Origin: Nymphaea colorata
Taxonomy: Eukaryota > Streptophyta > Magnoliopsida > Nymphaeales > Nymphaeaceae
Direction: 5' to 3'
NCBI RefSeq assembly: GCF_008831285.2
Contig: NC_045138.2
Coordinates: 31,033,934-31,097,933 of the forward strand
DNA: 64,000 nt
How positions within the stretch are numbered: position 1 is the stretch's first letter; every line of letters starts with the position of its first letter. The position numbers were made by a program, and so were the translations under genes. The notes beneath the pieces are model-generated. The model saw only the letters and a program-made list of their open reading frames with translations, did not search any database and was not told where the DNA came from. Positions 37,410 through 48,324 of the stretch are shown in pieces.

Positions 37410-38408
37410 TTAACAATAACTCAAAAAATCTGCTATGGCTTCAATCTTCGCCTTCATGTCATCGCCCTCATAGATGAATCTTTCAGCATCAATTGGCGTC
37501 CGACAATTTAGGCAGCCCTGCACAGAAACACTTATGTGAGTAGTAGCAACTGAATCTATCCACAAGTGCCTTGGTATTGAAATTAAATTAACCTCAGAAC
37601 AAACCAAAGTAAGAATCGTACCTTTCTTTTCACGCCATGCGTGATACTTAGTACAATCCTTCTTCATATGACCTTCATCCTTGCAAAAGAAGCAGCTTGA
37701 TTTGCCTTCCTTATGCTTCTTCTGTTTCTTAATGGATGCGTGATCAACTGCAATTTCCTTAATAGCCTTCCTTTTCTTACTTTTAGGTGTAGTAGCCAAG
37801 TGAACACTTTCTATCCTATCATGCTTCAATCTCTCATCTTCTTCCACACAGTGCGAAATGAGCTCATTAAGAGTCCATTTCTCCTTCTAACAGTTATAAC
37901 TAACTTTAAACTGTCCAAACTGTGGTGGAAGAGAAAGAAGAACCATATACACTATAAAGTCTTCGGATAACCTCAGACCTAGCGCCTGTAATTTTGAAGC
38001 AAGATGAGACATTTCCATGATGTGCTCCCGTATGTTCCCCTTATTTTTATACTTCAGCGTCACAAGTTTACTCAAAAGAGTGCTTGTTTCAGCCTTTTCA
38101 TTTTTAGCAAAACGTTTTTCAATCTCTTCAAGGAACGCCTTGGCACTAGCCTTTTCAGTAATAGATCCCCGAAAATTTTCTGGGATTGATCTCTTCATGA
38201 TCATTAGACACATGCGGTTTGAGCGTTCCCACCGTTCAAAGTACCGCTTATCCTCATGGGAACTTTGATCTGTTGGTTGAGGTGGGCACAACTCCCTAAA
38301 TGCAAGGTCAAGATCCATACAACCCAGAACAATCATAACAGTTTCTTTCCAGTCCTTAAAATTTGAACCATTTAACTCAGGAACAGTACTCAAATTTGCA
38401 GATATCAT
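37410..38408 (-). pseudogene. copia gag-protease, one internal stop
   Basis: Gag begins at about 38408 (MISANLSTVPELNGSNF), a normal copia Gag opening. The UBN2 core follows (ERSNRMCLMIMKRSIPENF, LSKLVTLKYK, LSLPPQFGQFKVSY). A single TAG at 37887-37889 breaks a frame that otherwise runs on in phase to the zinc knuckle CFFCKDEGHMKKDC (about 37700-37650) and the protease site. The protease active-site motif reads DSVA where DSGA is usual. The upstream part of the open frame (38558-38409) is hydrophobic leader sequence, not Gag. Confidence 0.85.
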
Positions 38409-39724
38409 AGAAGCAGAACTCACTGTACAAAGAACAACAAAAATACCAAACATGCTCACAATCAATACATGTACAAAGATGAAATAACAAATATAAATGA
38501 ATTTAAATACAATGGCCTGAATCCCATCACAAGGTACCGGTGCAACGTTAATATCCAATCTTTGGATTGAAATACTAACTGCAAGTGGTATTCTTGGTCA
38601 ACAATGAATATAAATAATTAACCCTGTCAAACAACGAGCCTATCTTTGGATTGACTCGCTATTCACATGAAAACCTGAAAAATTATCATATATTCATTGC
38701 CCTGTATACTTAAACCTGACCAAACAACAATCCTCCTTTGGGCTGATCATTGTCCGCATGGATCAAGTATACTATCATCTAATGTTTAAAACAAGCAAAT
38801 TCGTACAACAGAGGTCACTTTGGCGACATAAAATACAAACTTACTCATTTAAAACAACAGACATGGCCAAAGTTCAAATTCACATTCCAAACATTCATCT
38901 AAAGTACACCCATAATTTTAATAACATGCAAAACATGATACATGAATTAAAATTTACATACAAAATTTGTCATTCATTGAATCCAAAACCTGATGCATAA
39001 ACCAAATTAGTCCTACATTAAATCCAAAACCAAATGATTCAATGATATGGGCCCAAAAGAGTCCAAAATTTTATAAACCGATACCATAATTGTGCTTAAG
39101 TGGGTCAAGAACCACTGAATCGGCCTTAAAGTGGCCCTTATCGTTCTTAAACCGCAACTATAACACCCACATGCCCCTAAATAGAGCTGAACCGGTCAAA
39201 AAAAAAATTGGACAAACCGGTCAAAAATAGACCGTATCGGTTCTAAAACCCACTGAACCGGTTAAAATTGGCTAAAAAACGGTTCAAAAACTGAATGAAC
39301 TGGTCCTGAAAGCCCTTAATCGGTCTAAATATCAAGTGAACCGGTCTGAAAATGCCCGAATCGGTTCAAAAATCAACTTAATCGGTTCTGGAATGCTAGA
39401 ATCGATTCCAAAACTGAATGAACGGGTTCGAGTCTTTTCCAAAATCGGTTTTTAAAAAAAAGTGAACCGATTTACTTAAAGCGGACCCGACCCGGTCCGA
39501 AAAATAAAACGCAGGGGCTCGGGCGCGAGGCGGGAAAAGTTTTTTTTTTTTTTTTTTAAACTCATGGACCCGGATCGGGTCTGTCAAGACCCGACCCGGT
39601 CTGACCCGCCCGCTCGACCGCGCGAGCGGTCGCAGGCGTCGCCTCCACCGCTCGCCTGTCGAACGGCAGGCGGGCGGTGAACCTCCATATCATCTAAAAA
39701 TTCAACGATTTAACGAAGAACATA
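38409..39724 (-). other. long untranslated leader of the copia element
   Basis: About 1.3 kb between the primer-binding site and Gag. Some 420 bp of it (39070-39490) are made of loosely spaced CGGTT/AACCGG words, described as a separate repeat. Nearer the LTR is a GC-rich block (39480-39690) with a T run at 39540-39557. No coding frame is evident. Confidence 0.75.
39070..39490. repeat. iterated CGGTT/AACCGG motif array
   Basis: The words AACCGGT, AATCGGTT and their close variants recur roughly every 15-35 bp (for example GAACCGGTCAAA, CAAACCGGTC, GTATCGGTTCTA, TGAACCGGTTAAAAT, AAACGGTTCAAAAA, GAACCGGTCTGAA, CGAATCGGTTCAAAAA, AATCGGTTCTGG). Spacers are A-rich and mostly unrelated. It is a degenerate minisatellite within the element's leader. 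Confidence 0.8.
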
Positions 39725-39737
39725 GGCTCTGATACCA
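39725..39737 (-). other. primer-binding site
   Basis: TGGTATCAGAGCC on the element strand, two bases inside the 5' LTR, complementary to the 3' end of initiator tRNA-Met as in plant copia elements. It fixes the orientation and the inner LTR boundary. Confidence 0.95.
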
Positions 39738-39739
39738 AA

Positions 39740-40207
39740 TATTGGGATTTCTCCCCATAACGCATATACAAAACCAAACGTATATACCCTAAACAGGATC
39801 ATGCTCATGCTAAATCATTGAAATAAACGAAACCTTAAACTGAAGCGGAAGCGTACCTGAATCCATCTGATCTGGTGCACGGGAAAATCGCAGCAGGGTC
39901 TTCCAAGGTACGTGCGGTGCGCGTGAGGTCTCTCTCAGATGGGGAAGAGAAAACCCTAGAAACCAAAAGCAACTGTTCGCACGACCCCAGGGACCACTAC
40001 CATTATATAATGAGGACAATTACGGATTCAACCCATCAAAGAGTCCGTAATTACGTACTGGTATCTATACATTTCAAAATTACCCCATACTATCTAAAAT
40101 GACGTAATATCCCAAAATGCAATCACTTAAGCGGATATTTACGTTAAGACAGCCATAATGTCTGAAATTCCTCATAGACATATGCCGGCCCACCAAATGA
40201 TCTTACA
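39740..40207 (-). repeat. 5' LTR of the copia element
   Basis: Same length as the 3' LTR (468 bp). On the element strand its inner end reads CCCAATA instead of CCCAACA, so the canonical terminal CA has become TA. Six other single-base changes separate it from the partner copy. Confidence 0.97.
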
Positions 40208-40699
40208 ATTTCCACTACAAATCTTCCTTCCCTGGATCACACCCGATAGAGATTACCATCCTTCCCTTCCCTCTTCTTATGGGAACTAGCTGGATCACAT
40301 TGAGGTCGGTTTCTATTTGCTCATTCACGTTACAGATCACGCATATGTTCACCCAAATATTCATCAGCAGTCATTCATTTGACTTCTACTTGATACTTTT
40401 GAAGCTGTCAATGCATGTTTTCCACATTGAGTGTTTTATCCCTCTCATTGGAAGTGCCTCAACAAATTCCTTGTTCTCCATAGTTGTCATGCTACCAGTT
40501 GGAAAGCTATTGACCAACATCTACGATCGGCCACCTTAAATTCGAAGACGACTTCTGCACCATAGATTTGGATCTCAAAAAAAAGCAGCAATTGGACAGG
40601 GAACCAAGATTTGTCCAGCTCAAACAAATCTGTAACTACCAAGGATAAAATAAGTGAGAAAATCAATGTAGATACTATCAACTACAATGAGAAAAAATC

Positions 40700-41775
40700 A
40701 AGGGAAGGAGGTTACGCACCTTCCCCAACTCTTGTAACCCATTTCAAATAGGAGACTGGGACCTCCTATCAGTGAGAGTTGAAATGGGAGAGAACACCAT
40801 GGATGTAGGGGTAAAGTCTGAACCACGTTAAAATATTTCTGTTCCCTTTTTCGTTTTTATCACGTCACAACATGGTATCGGAGCTGGTCTCACAACATTG
40901 GTGTATGGAACCTCCTATCTCCGTTTTTCTCATTTGCTCGTAGATTCCCATGGCTACCAATCCTGGGTGGAGCTTCTACTGGACAGCTGAGTGCTCTTCT
41001 CCAAGCGCATAGTAATCTGCCATATTTTCTCTGTGTCGAACTTACCGTAGAAAGCTATATACTTTGGGAATCTCAGTTCACGCCTCTTCTCATGTCATAT
41101 GATTTATATGGTTTCATTCATGGATCTAAGGAATGTCCTCAAAAATATTTATCTGATGGTGATAGATAGCACAAAAAATAAATCTTATGTACTACGGTTT
41201 CGGCAAGACTAGCTTCTATTAAGCTGGATTATTTCTTCTCTAACGGAACCCTTACATACTCGGATTGTTGGTCTAAAAACATCTCGTGAAGTCTAGACAA
41301 ATTTGAAAAATATATATGCTGCTCTTCCTCGTTCTAAGGTTCTTCAACTTAAAGAGCAACTTCAGAAACTTAGAAAAGAAAATTTGTCTGTTGATTATTA
41401 TTTTCAGAAAGCACGCATGATTGGCTATCAGCATGCAGTGGCAACTAAGCCGGTTGACCACGATGACATGGTATAATGCATAGTCTTAAGAGGTTTGCCA
41501 TTTGAATATGAATCTTTCAAAACTTCTGTTACCACCAGAAATGAAAGCACCTCACTTACGGAACTCCACAGCCTATTGCTTATCCAAGAAGCCCAGTTGC
41601 AAGACCAAGAGAAAATATCCGAAAGTCTATCACCCGCTTCTCACTTTTCACCTGTTCAATCTTATGACAATAGAGATAGGAACAACAACAGTTTTTCTTG
41701 TTGTCTTCACAAAAAAAAAGTTTTTTTCATCACTAACTATAATTTTCATGCACGAGCAGCGTCAATAACCTAGTT
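40700..41775 (+). pseudogene. decayed copia LTR end and gag
   Basis: TGGTATCGGAGCT at 40873-40885 matches the tRNA-iMet primer-binding site, preceded by a probable LTR end (CACAACA). Downstream, in three broken frames, is Gag of the retrotran_gag/UBN2 type: LLQAHSNLPYF, a HGSKECP block, then LPFEYESFKTSVTTR and LTELHSLLLIQEAQL at 41494-41620. Several stops and frameshifts interrupt it. Similarity ends near 41770 with no pol. The LTR start is not resolved. Confidence 0.75.
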
Positions 41776-44700
41776 CAATGGAGCGTTTAAAGTGTGCCGA
41801 GTGGTCAAACTCAAGGAAGGAAGAGTGAAAAATGCTACGAAACCTAATTTATCTATAGTACGTGCAGTAAATTCTTTTCTTCTGCATCTCCCCCCACTTC
41901 CCAAATAAAGATTTCACATCTGCAGGAAAGTATAGATGCATCTCGAATTCAGATGTCATGTCGCCATTCATGCATCCTTAGGTCCAAATTTTCTTTAGCT
42001 GACAGGCACGCCCCTCCATGACCCGTTCAAAATCGAAAGCTTAAAGTTTCAGATTCTTTTACGTACCCAAGAGCTCCCATGGCTTCCATCGAGAGTTACT
42101 AATTTTAATAAAAAAGGCCACGGACGAAAGACCCTGCATCATCCATACTGCATTCCAGACCCTAGCTAGCTTGTCTTTCTCTATCCAGGTAGTCGCAGCT
42201 TGGCCGCTTCCGGCCACGAGAGAAGCAGTGGGGTTCACTGGCGTGAAAAGTTCTTCGACTGGTCACAGTCAGTCCTAAACTGGTGCAGGCGATTGACGCA
42301 TCTGCACGCGTCAGTGGCAGAGGCCTTGCATGCATGCACGCAATGGGGGCGTCAGCGCCGGAAGTGAAAGGCATACGTTCAAAATAGTACGATGGGGAAT
42401 CGAAAAGAGACGCCGGCCAAGATGCCAACCATCCTGCAAACGTTTTCGGACTCTGTGTTCTTGAGTTGGTGACGTCCACACTCAGAGCAGAAGAAAGGGG
42501 CAGATAGAGAGGGAGGCAAGAAGATGACCCAGATGAGAGAGAATTTTCTTGGGGAAGATGCCTAGCTCCTGGCCAGGGATCGATCGACTGGCCCTTGCAC
42601 GAGATAGGATCGATGAGGGCGCCTCTGCACTCTGCAGCAGAGGGTCCGCACCGCGCTCAGAGTCTGAATCGTGAAAATTGCCTGTGAATCCCGTTCTGGG
42701 GAAGGGGATGTAGGTGCAGAGATGTGGACTGCACTACATAATCCACCCGTGGAATGAACCAGTCGACCGCTTCTTCCCATTGATCTCCATTTCCTTTTTC
42801 TTGTATCAATTTTTTTCCAATTTTACATGAAAAGAAGCAGGTAACTGAGATGGGTACTGGGGATTGGTCTCTTTGATACCTTGGAGGATCCCTTTTCTTG
42901 CTCGATGAAAGAGACTTTTCACAGCCTACTGCTTAAGTTTTAGCAGGGAATGGCCATTGGTAGCCACATGCGTGCACGCCTTAGGGGCAACCTCTCTTGT
43001 TGAAAGAGCAGTTTATGGAAAAGAGGTCATTAAATGTGCACCGCCACCCTTATTCAACAGCTGCGCCTACCTTCGCATTAATGGCTTTCATGAAAAGAAA
43101 CTTACGTATTTTAACAATGTATGAAACTTTCAATAAGGACATTATTCTCAAAAAAGAGACAATAGTTTGTACGGGACATTCTTCGTTTCTGTAAGCTTAC
43201 TTCAAAATTCATGGAAATTTTAAAAATCTGGTTTTAGATTGGATATCCGGGCTGTGCTGATCCTTCAAAAAAATCGGATATGAAAAATTTTTGCCATTTA
43301 CTTAAGTAATCAGACCATTGGTTCCGACTAGGAAATAACAGTTTATCAGTGTTGGATTTGGATTTAATTTTAAGTAGATATCCCATTTCCAAAATTAGTT
43401 TAACATATTGTAGTGAGGTTCGAATTTGGTTTAAAAGTCAGATTGAGGGCACATTTGTTTTTTCCTTTTCTTTTTATTCAAACAGACTTATGTAACAGTT
43501 TCTTTCGTTTTTTTCTTTCCTCTTGAATCCAATTTCCTTCTCTCTTTTTTTCTTTTCATCTATTAAAATAATTTCTTTTCCTAAGCCGAGAAGTTTCGCT
43601 TAACCATCTAATCTAAACCATTCATCTCCATCTAAAGCAAATACATGATTGAAAAAAAAATGAAAAGAAAAAAAATGTAAATTATTATTAAACGACAAAA
43701 ACGTGTATCAACTTTTTTTTCTTATTTTAAAAAATATAATTCAAACCTATAAAAAAGAAAAAAAAAATCTACCTTCATCACTAGCTACCAATTGCATGGT
43801 TCTACTAATTCCCAGTCATGTTGGATATCAATTGACTCCAAGGCAAGTTGGATTTAAGGAGTTCATAAATCTTGCCTTAACACTACCAAATGTCGTAATT
43901 CACGGCCTATTTTCCATACAAGTCTGGAATCCTGAAGAAAAATCTCCCAGCCACAAGTCGAAGCAGCATTCTTTTTCCATTTGACACATATGCCCTTGAA
44001 AATTGTACTTGGGACAAAAAAAGAGGCTAAGGGTAAAAATGTCAAATCCTCAACGGAATACTATTTGAGGCTTGAGGGTTTATCTAAATGGGGCTTACCT
44101 AATTCCATCAAATTTCGGTTTTTTTAAATACATTAATCGAGTCCAATTTAATTTTTTGGCGTCCCAAACACTGGGAGAACAAAAGTGTCCAGCAAAAGAC
44201 GATCCACAATAACGGAAAGCGCCTTGTCTCGGTTGTCCAGCGCTACGGGAACAGCAAAGCAAACATCATCGCCGTCACGTTGGTTGGTAACTGCTTGTTG
44301 CCGTTGCCCTGTCAAGATCAAATTGGGATAGACCATTAGACCCTAGGTAAAACCCTAAATTGGATCCACCTGACTTCATATAACCCAAAAGACATTACTA
44401 CCCTTTTGGCCGACCCAGCTAACCTCGAGCCACCTAGCTCTCTCGAGGCTCGAACCTTGGTCACTGGACCCAGAACAAGTTAGAAGCGTAGGCTTGTTTC
44501 CTAGCACGTCCGGTTAGGACGCAAGCTGGTAATATATCAAAAACGTTTTATTGTTAATAATGTTTACCTCATATTTTTATATCTTATTATGAATTTAAGA
44601 AAAATGTAAAGTTTTACCACTTTGTCAATGTTCAACAGTATGATTTTCCTTTTTGTTTGGATTATGAAACTCGTTCTGCATGTCTCGAGACATGTATAGT

Positions 44701-46195
44701 TTTTATAAAGTACATTATTGGTTTATGTGGCTTTAAACGGAGAGATCACGTTTACAAAATTTTTTATATATAAAAAACTCTTAAACATGAAAGCATCTAT
44801 TGAAATTAACGAATAATCTTGTTTTTTTGAGGCTAGGTTCAAATTTTTTGAATAGATTCATGGATACTGACAAAGCGCTTCTGTTGTCAAACAACCCCGA
44901 AAAATCTACAATTCTTTTAATTACTGCCTCTCAGCTTAAAATTTCTAACTCCACACTGCTATTGTATACCTCTCATTCATATTCATAATAACTTTGTTTT
45001 ATTGTTTTGGTGGGTCTGTTTTGAGATCTGCTACCTAATTTTCAATTAATGCCTCAATGCCGACAAAAAATACTTTAATTTAAGTATAGCTATCACTCGA
45101 AATAAATGGTTGGTAGTCAAAGCAAGTCTTAATTTGTTTTGAAGGATATCCTAACTAAGTTTTTAACTAATGTTTTTATCTTGAGTATTGCATTTTTTTT
45201 TAAGTGTATTATCATTTTTATTAGTAAAGGTCCAACGCCTTCCGTAAGAAACTTTTTGTTTGAGGTTGTGCTTGATTGCCTTGGATTTTAGATCTAGGGC
45301 AGATTTTTCGGATATGAGATCAGATAAGCCATTTTTGATGCACTCACTTAGCCTTTTTTGTTTTGTTTTTTCTCGTCTACTCTTTACCTTGTTGCAAGGA
45401 CAAGTCAAACACTCATTGGATTTGAGATCCATGGATTACAACATTCCCATCAACCTTAAATGTATGATTTTTAAATTTACAGTCAAACTTTTCAACAAAC
45501 CTTAAATGAAGTTTAATTGATTCTTCAAAAAAAAAAAAATTGTCTCTTTTATATTGCTTGAACAAGCCCCGGTTCGGCCCATGGACTGCTGAAAAGATGC
45601 ATCTGGCCACTTTTTTGTTTTTAAATACCCATAATAAACTTTCGAAATAATTGAAATTCCCAAAACACCCTTGATGGGCAATCTGGTCAAAGCACCACAA
45701 CCCAATTTTGGACAAGTCGTAATTAAACCTTTTGTGGTAAAGTGTGGTAATTTAATCGAAAAAGGAGTGCTGTTTCCTTTTTTTTTTTTTTTTTTTTTTG
45801 CTTTCTGGAAAAGAAAAGACTAGCTTTTGAGAAAAAAGGGCGTCTTTCTTTTTCCATCCCTCGGTTGACCAACTTGCCCGATGGGGGCCGAGTCGAGTGA
45901 CTTCTTGGAAAATTTTTTCGTTGGACATAAATCGCCTAAAAAATTTTATTCTTTGACTTGAAAACGCCATTGAACAGTTACATAGTACATAGATGGATTC
46001 TCTAAAGCAGGAGAAAAATTAGATGCATTCGGAATTCTCATGAACATTTGAAGTTCAAAGAGGCTCAATCTTAAATCCTGAACCTTACATAACAATGAAA
46101 GCAAGTGTTTCCATAAAGCGTCCCGTTGCTTTGATTACGAAGTCAATCAAACACGAGAAAAAAAATCTCCGTCAATCGAGCATGGCCACATTTAA

Positions 46196-46301
46196 GTATT
46201 CGAACCACATTGAAGTATTCGAATAACTTCCTAACTAAATATGCCATGGTATTCGAACCACATTGAAGTATTCGAATAACTTCCTAACTAAATATGCCAT
46301 G
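46196..46301. repeat. perfect 53-bp tandem duplication
   Basis: Unit 46196-46248 is repeated exactly at 46249-46301, beginning GTATTCGAACCACATTGAAG and ending AAATATGCCATG. Each unit itself contains GTATTCGA twice. It lies about 1 kb upstream of the LEUNIG start codon. Confidence 0.95.
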
Positions 46302-47087
46302 GCATATTGCTAAGGTTGCAAGTAGACCCGGCGCATTTTTTCTATTTATATCGAAATCAATTCCGACCTAACCTCCAATATATTGTGATTTTCACCGATA
46401 CATTCCAATGGTAAAATTTACCATAAGTCGAATCTTTCCACAAACCAAGAAGCATGGACTTCATTGGCAAGAGTGAATGTCTTAAAGGCAGATCGATAAC
46501 TCCTCAAACTGGCATAATTTTTCTTTTCTCAAGTTGTGTTAGGTAGAACTTGACATGTCTATATTAAGAGAGTCTTGAATCTTTAACCCCTTGGGCACGA
46601 TGAATTTGAAATGTTTAATCTTATGGTAAATCACCAACTGTTGCTGCAGAATCCTCGGCTTGGTGGTCTAGACGGATTCACAGACCGATCTTTACGACAT
46701 TGTTCTTGACTGAGAGAAGGGATGTCTTGGTCATTGACTTGGAAAGTCAGTAGATTTTGTGGATGCCATGGTGCTGATCACTACCCAATTGAGACCAAAA
46801 AAGGAAAAAGATGATGGAGGAGGAAATGGAGAATTTGGGTTAGCTCCTTGTGCTCTTCTCTGTTGGTGCCCTTCTGCTCTCTTTCTCTCTCATCTTTTCT
46901 TCTTCTGTAGAGAGAAAGCGAGTGAGAGCCCCAATCCCAATCCCATCCCCACCACTACCAAGCCTAAATTCCTCAATCATCAGCATCATATTCTTTATTA
47001 CCCAACCAAAGGAGAGGCGAAAATTGAGGGAGAGGGTGAGAGAAAGAGGGAGGCCACTGAAGGCTCGTTGTCTAGCTCTCTGCTGCC

Positions 47088-47208
47088 ATGTGCAAAGTCG
47101 AGCCTTTCCCCCCGCCGCTCTTCACTGTAGATGTCTTCGTCCATGCAATATCTTGAAAAGAGTACAACCGAACTCAAATCCATGGCTCCTCTTTTGTACT
47201 TTCCCTGA
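47088..47208 (+). other. two upstream AUG frames in the LEUNIG leader
   Basis: ATG at 47088 opens a 22-codon frame ending at 47156, and ATG at 47131 opens a 25-codon frame ending TGA at 47208. Both stop before the LEUNIG start at 47301, provided no leader intron removes them. Whether they are transcribed is inferred from their position in the pyrimidine-rich leader. Confidence 0.45.
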
Positions 47209-47300
47209 GAGCATCATTCTTTTGTTCTCCCCCGCCCTCTTTCTCCTGTCTGTCTGCGACTCTCTCACGCTACCTCTCTGGTTATATTTGTTTTGTTATC

Positions 47301-48156
47301 ATGTCTCAGACTAACTGGGAAGCAGATAAAATGTGAGCATCTCTCTTTCTCTGTTTCCTTCTTTAGGGTTTCTCTTCTTTGAGGTTTATTCGGTATTTGT
47401 TCTGCTTTTCTGACGTTGGTTGTTTCTGTTTCTTGTCGATGGATAGGTTGGATGTGTATATCTATGACTATTTGGTTAAAAGGAATTTGCAGGCATCAGC
47501 CAAGGCCTTTCTGGCCGAGGGCAAAGTCTCCTCTGACCCCGTTGGTAAGCAGATTCAGGGTAACCAATTGAATACATGTTAAAAAAACAAAAAGCTCCTT
47601 TTTTAGAGTTTCTTTGATGTAAAATTTGGGGACTTTTCCTATTTCAGCCATTGATGCACCTGGAGGTTTTCTTTTTGAATGGTGGTCGGTCTTTTGGGAC
47701 ATCTTCATTGCCCGAACGAACGAAAAACATTCCGATGTCGCTGCTTCCTACATAGAGGTGATAACTTCTTCGACAGTCTGCCACTTTATGCTTCGTCTTC
47801 TTCATCATCTATTCGGTGGCATTTGATAATTGATACATTACAATTGATTATTCTAGAAGTGGTCGTAATAAGTTATACGTGCAGTTATGATTGTTAACAA
47901 TATTTAGCATCTAGTTGCTTCATTCTGTTCATATGAAAGATGTAGACGTGCTGAAATGAGGATACCATCTTCAAAAGTATTTTCGTGTATCATGTTGATG
48001 AAAGACTTTTGTGTGCGTAAACAAAGAGGACATGTTCTGCGGTCGGTCGTCTAAAGTTTGGTGCTGATGGCAGACACAGCTGATAAAGGCGCGTGAGCAG
48101 CAGCAGCAGCAACAGCAGGCACAACCGCAACAACAGCCTCAGCTCCAGCAGCAACA

Positions 48157-48188
<32 letters not shown>

Positions 48189-48253
48189 AACAACAACAGC
48201 AACAGCAGCTGCAAATGCAGCTTCTAATGCAGAGGCAGCAGCAACAACAGCAG

Positions 48254-48288
<35 letters not shown>

Positions 48289-48290
48289 GC

Positions 48291-48324
<34 letters not shown>

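Larger units (their letters stand above)
34893..40212 (-). mobile_element. Ty1/copia LTR retrotransposon, integrase core deleted
   Basis: The element proper is 34898-40207, read on the minus strand. It has two 468-bp LTRs, a 5-bp target duplication (ATTTC at 34893-34897 and 40208-40212), a primer-binding site at 39725-39737 and a polypurine tract just above 35366. In transcription order it carries a long leader, Gag, a zinc knuckle, protease, a pre-integrase zinc-finger remnant, the C-terminal pol linker, RT with YVDD, and RNase H. The integrase catalytic core and the first part of RT are missing, so it is shorter (5.3 kb) than would be expected. The LTRs differ at 7 of 468 sites, so the insertion is fairly recent. 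It interrupts otherwise non-coding sequence. Confidence 0.95.
40213..47300. other. intergenic with a gag relic and LEUNIG leader
   Basis: Apart from the copia relic (40700-41775) and a 53-bp tandem duplication (46196-46301), no feature stands out. About 41.9-42.9 kb is less AT-rich but has no recognisable frame. 43.2-43.45 kb shows GGATTTGGAT-type MITE text. About 46850-47300 is the pyrimidine-rich LEUNIG leader with upstream AUGs. Confidence 0.5.

Noticed and set aside
44340-44520. Telomere-like TAAAACCCTAAA and GC-richer block
   Set aside because: A single short match with no TTTAGGG array. The block has no identifiable ends.
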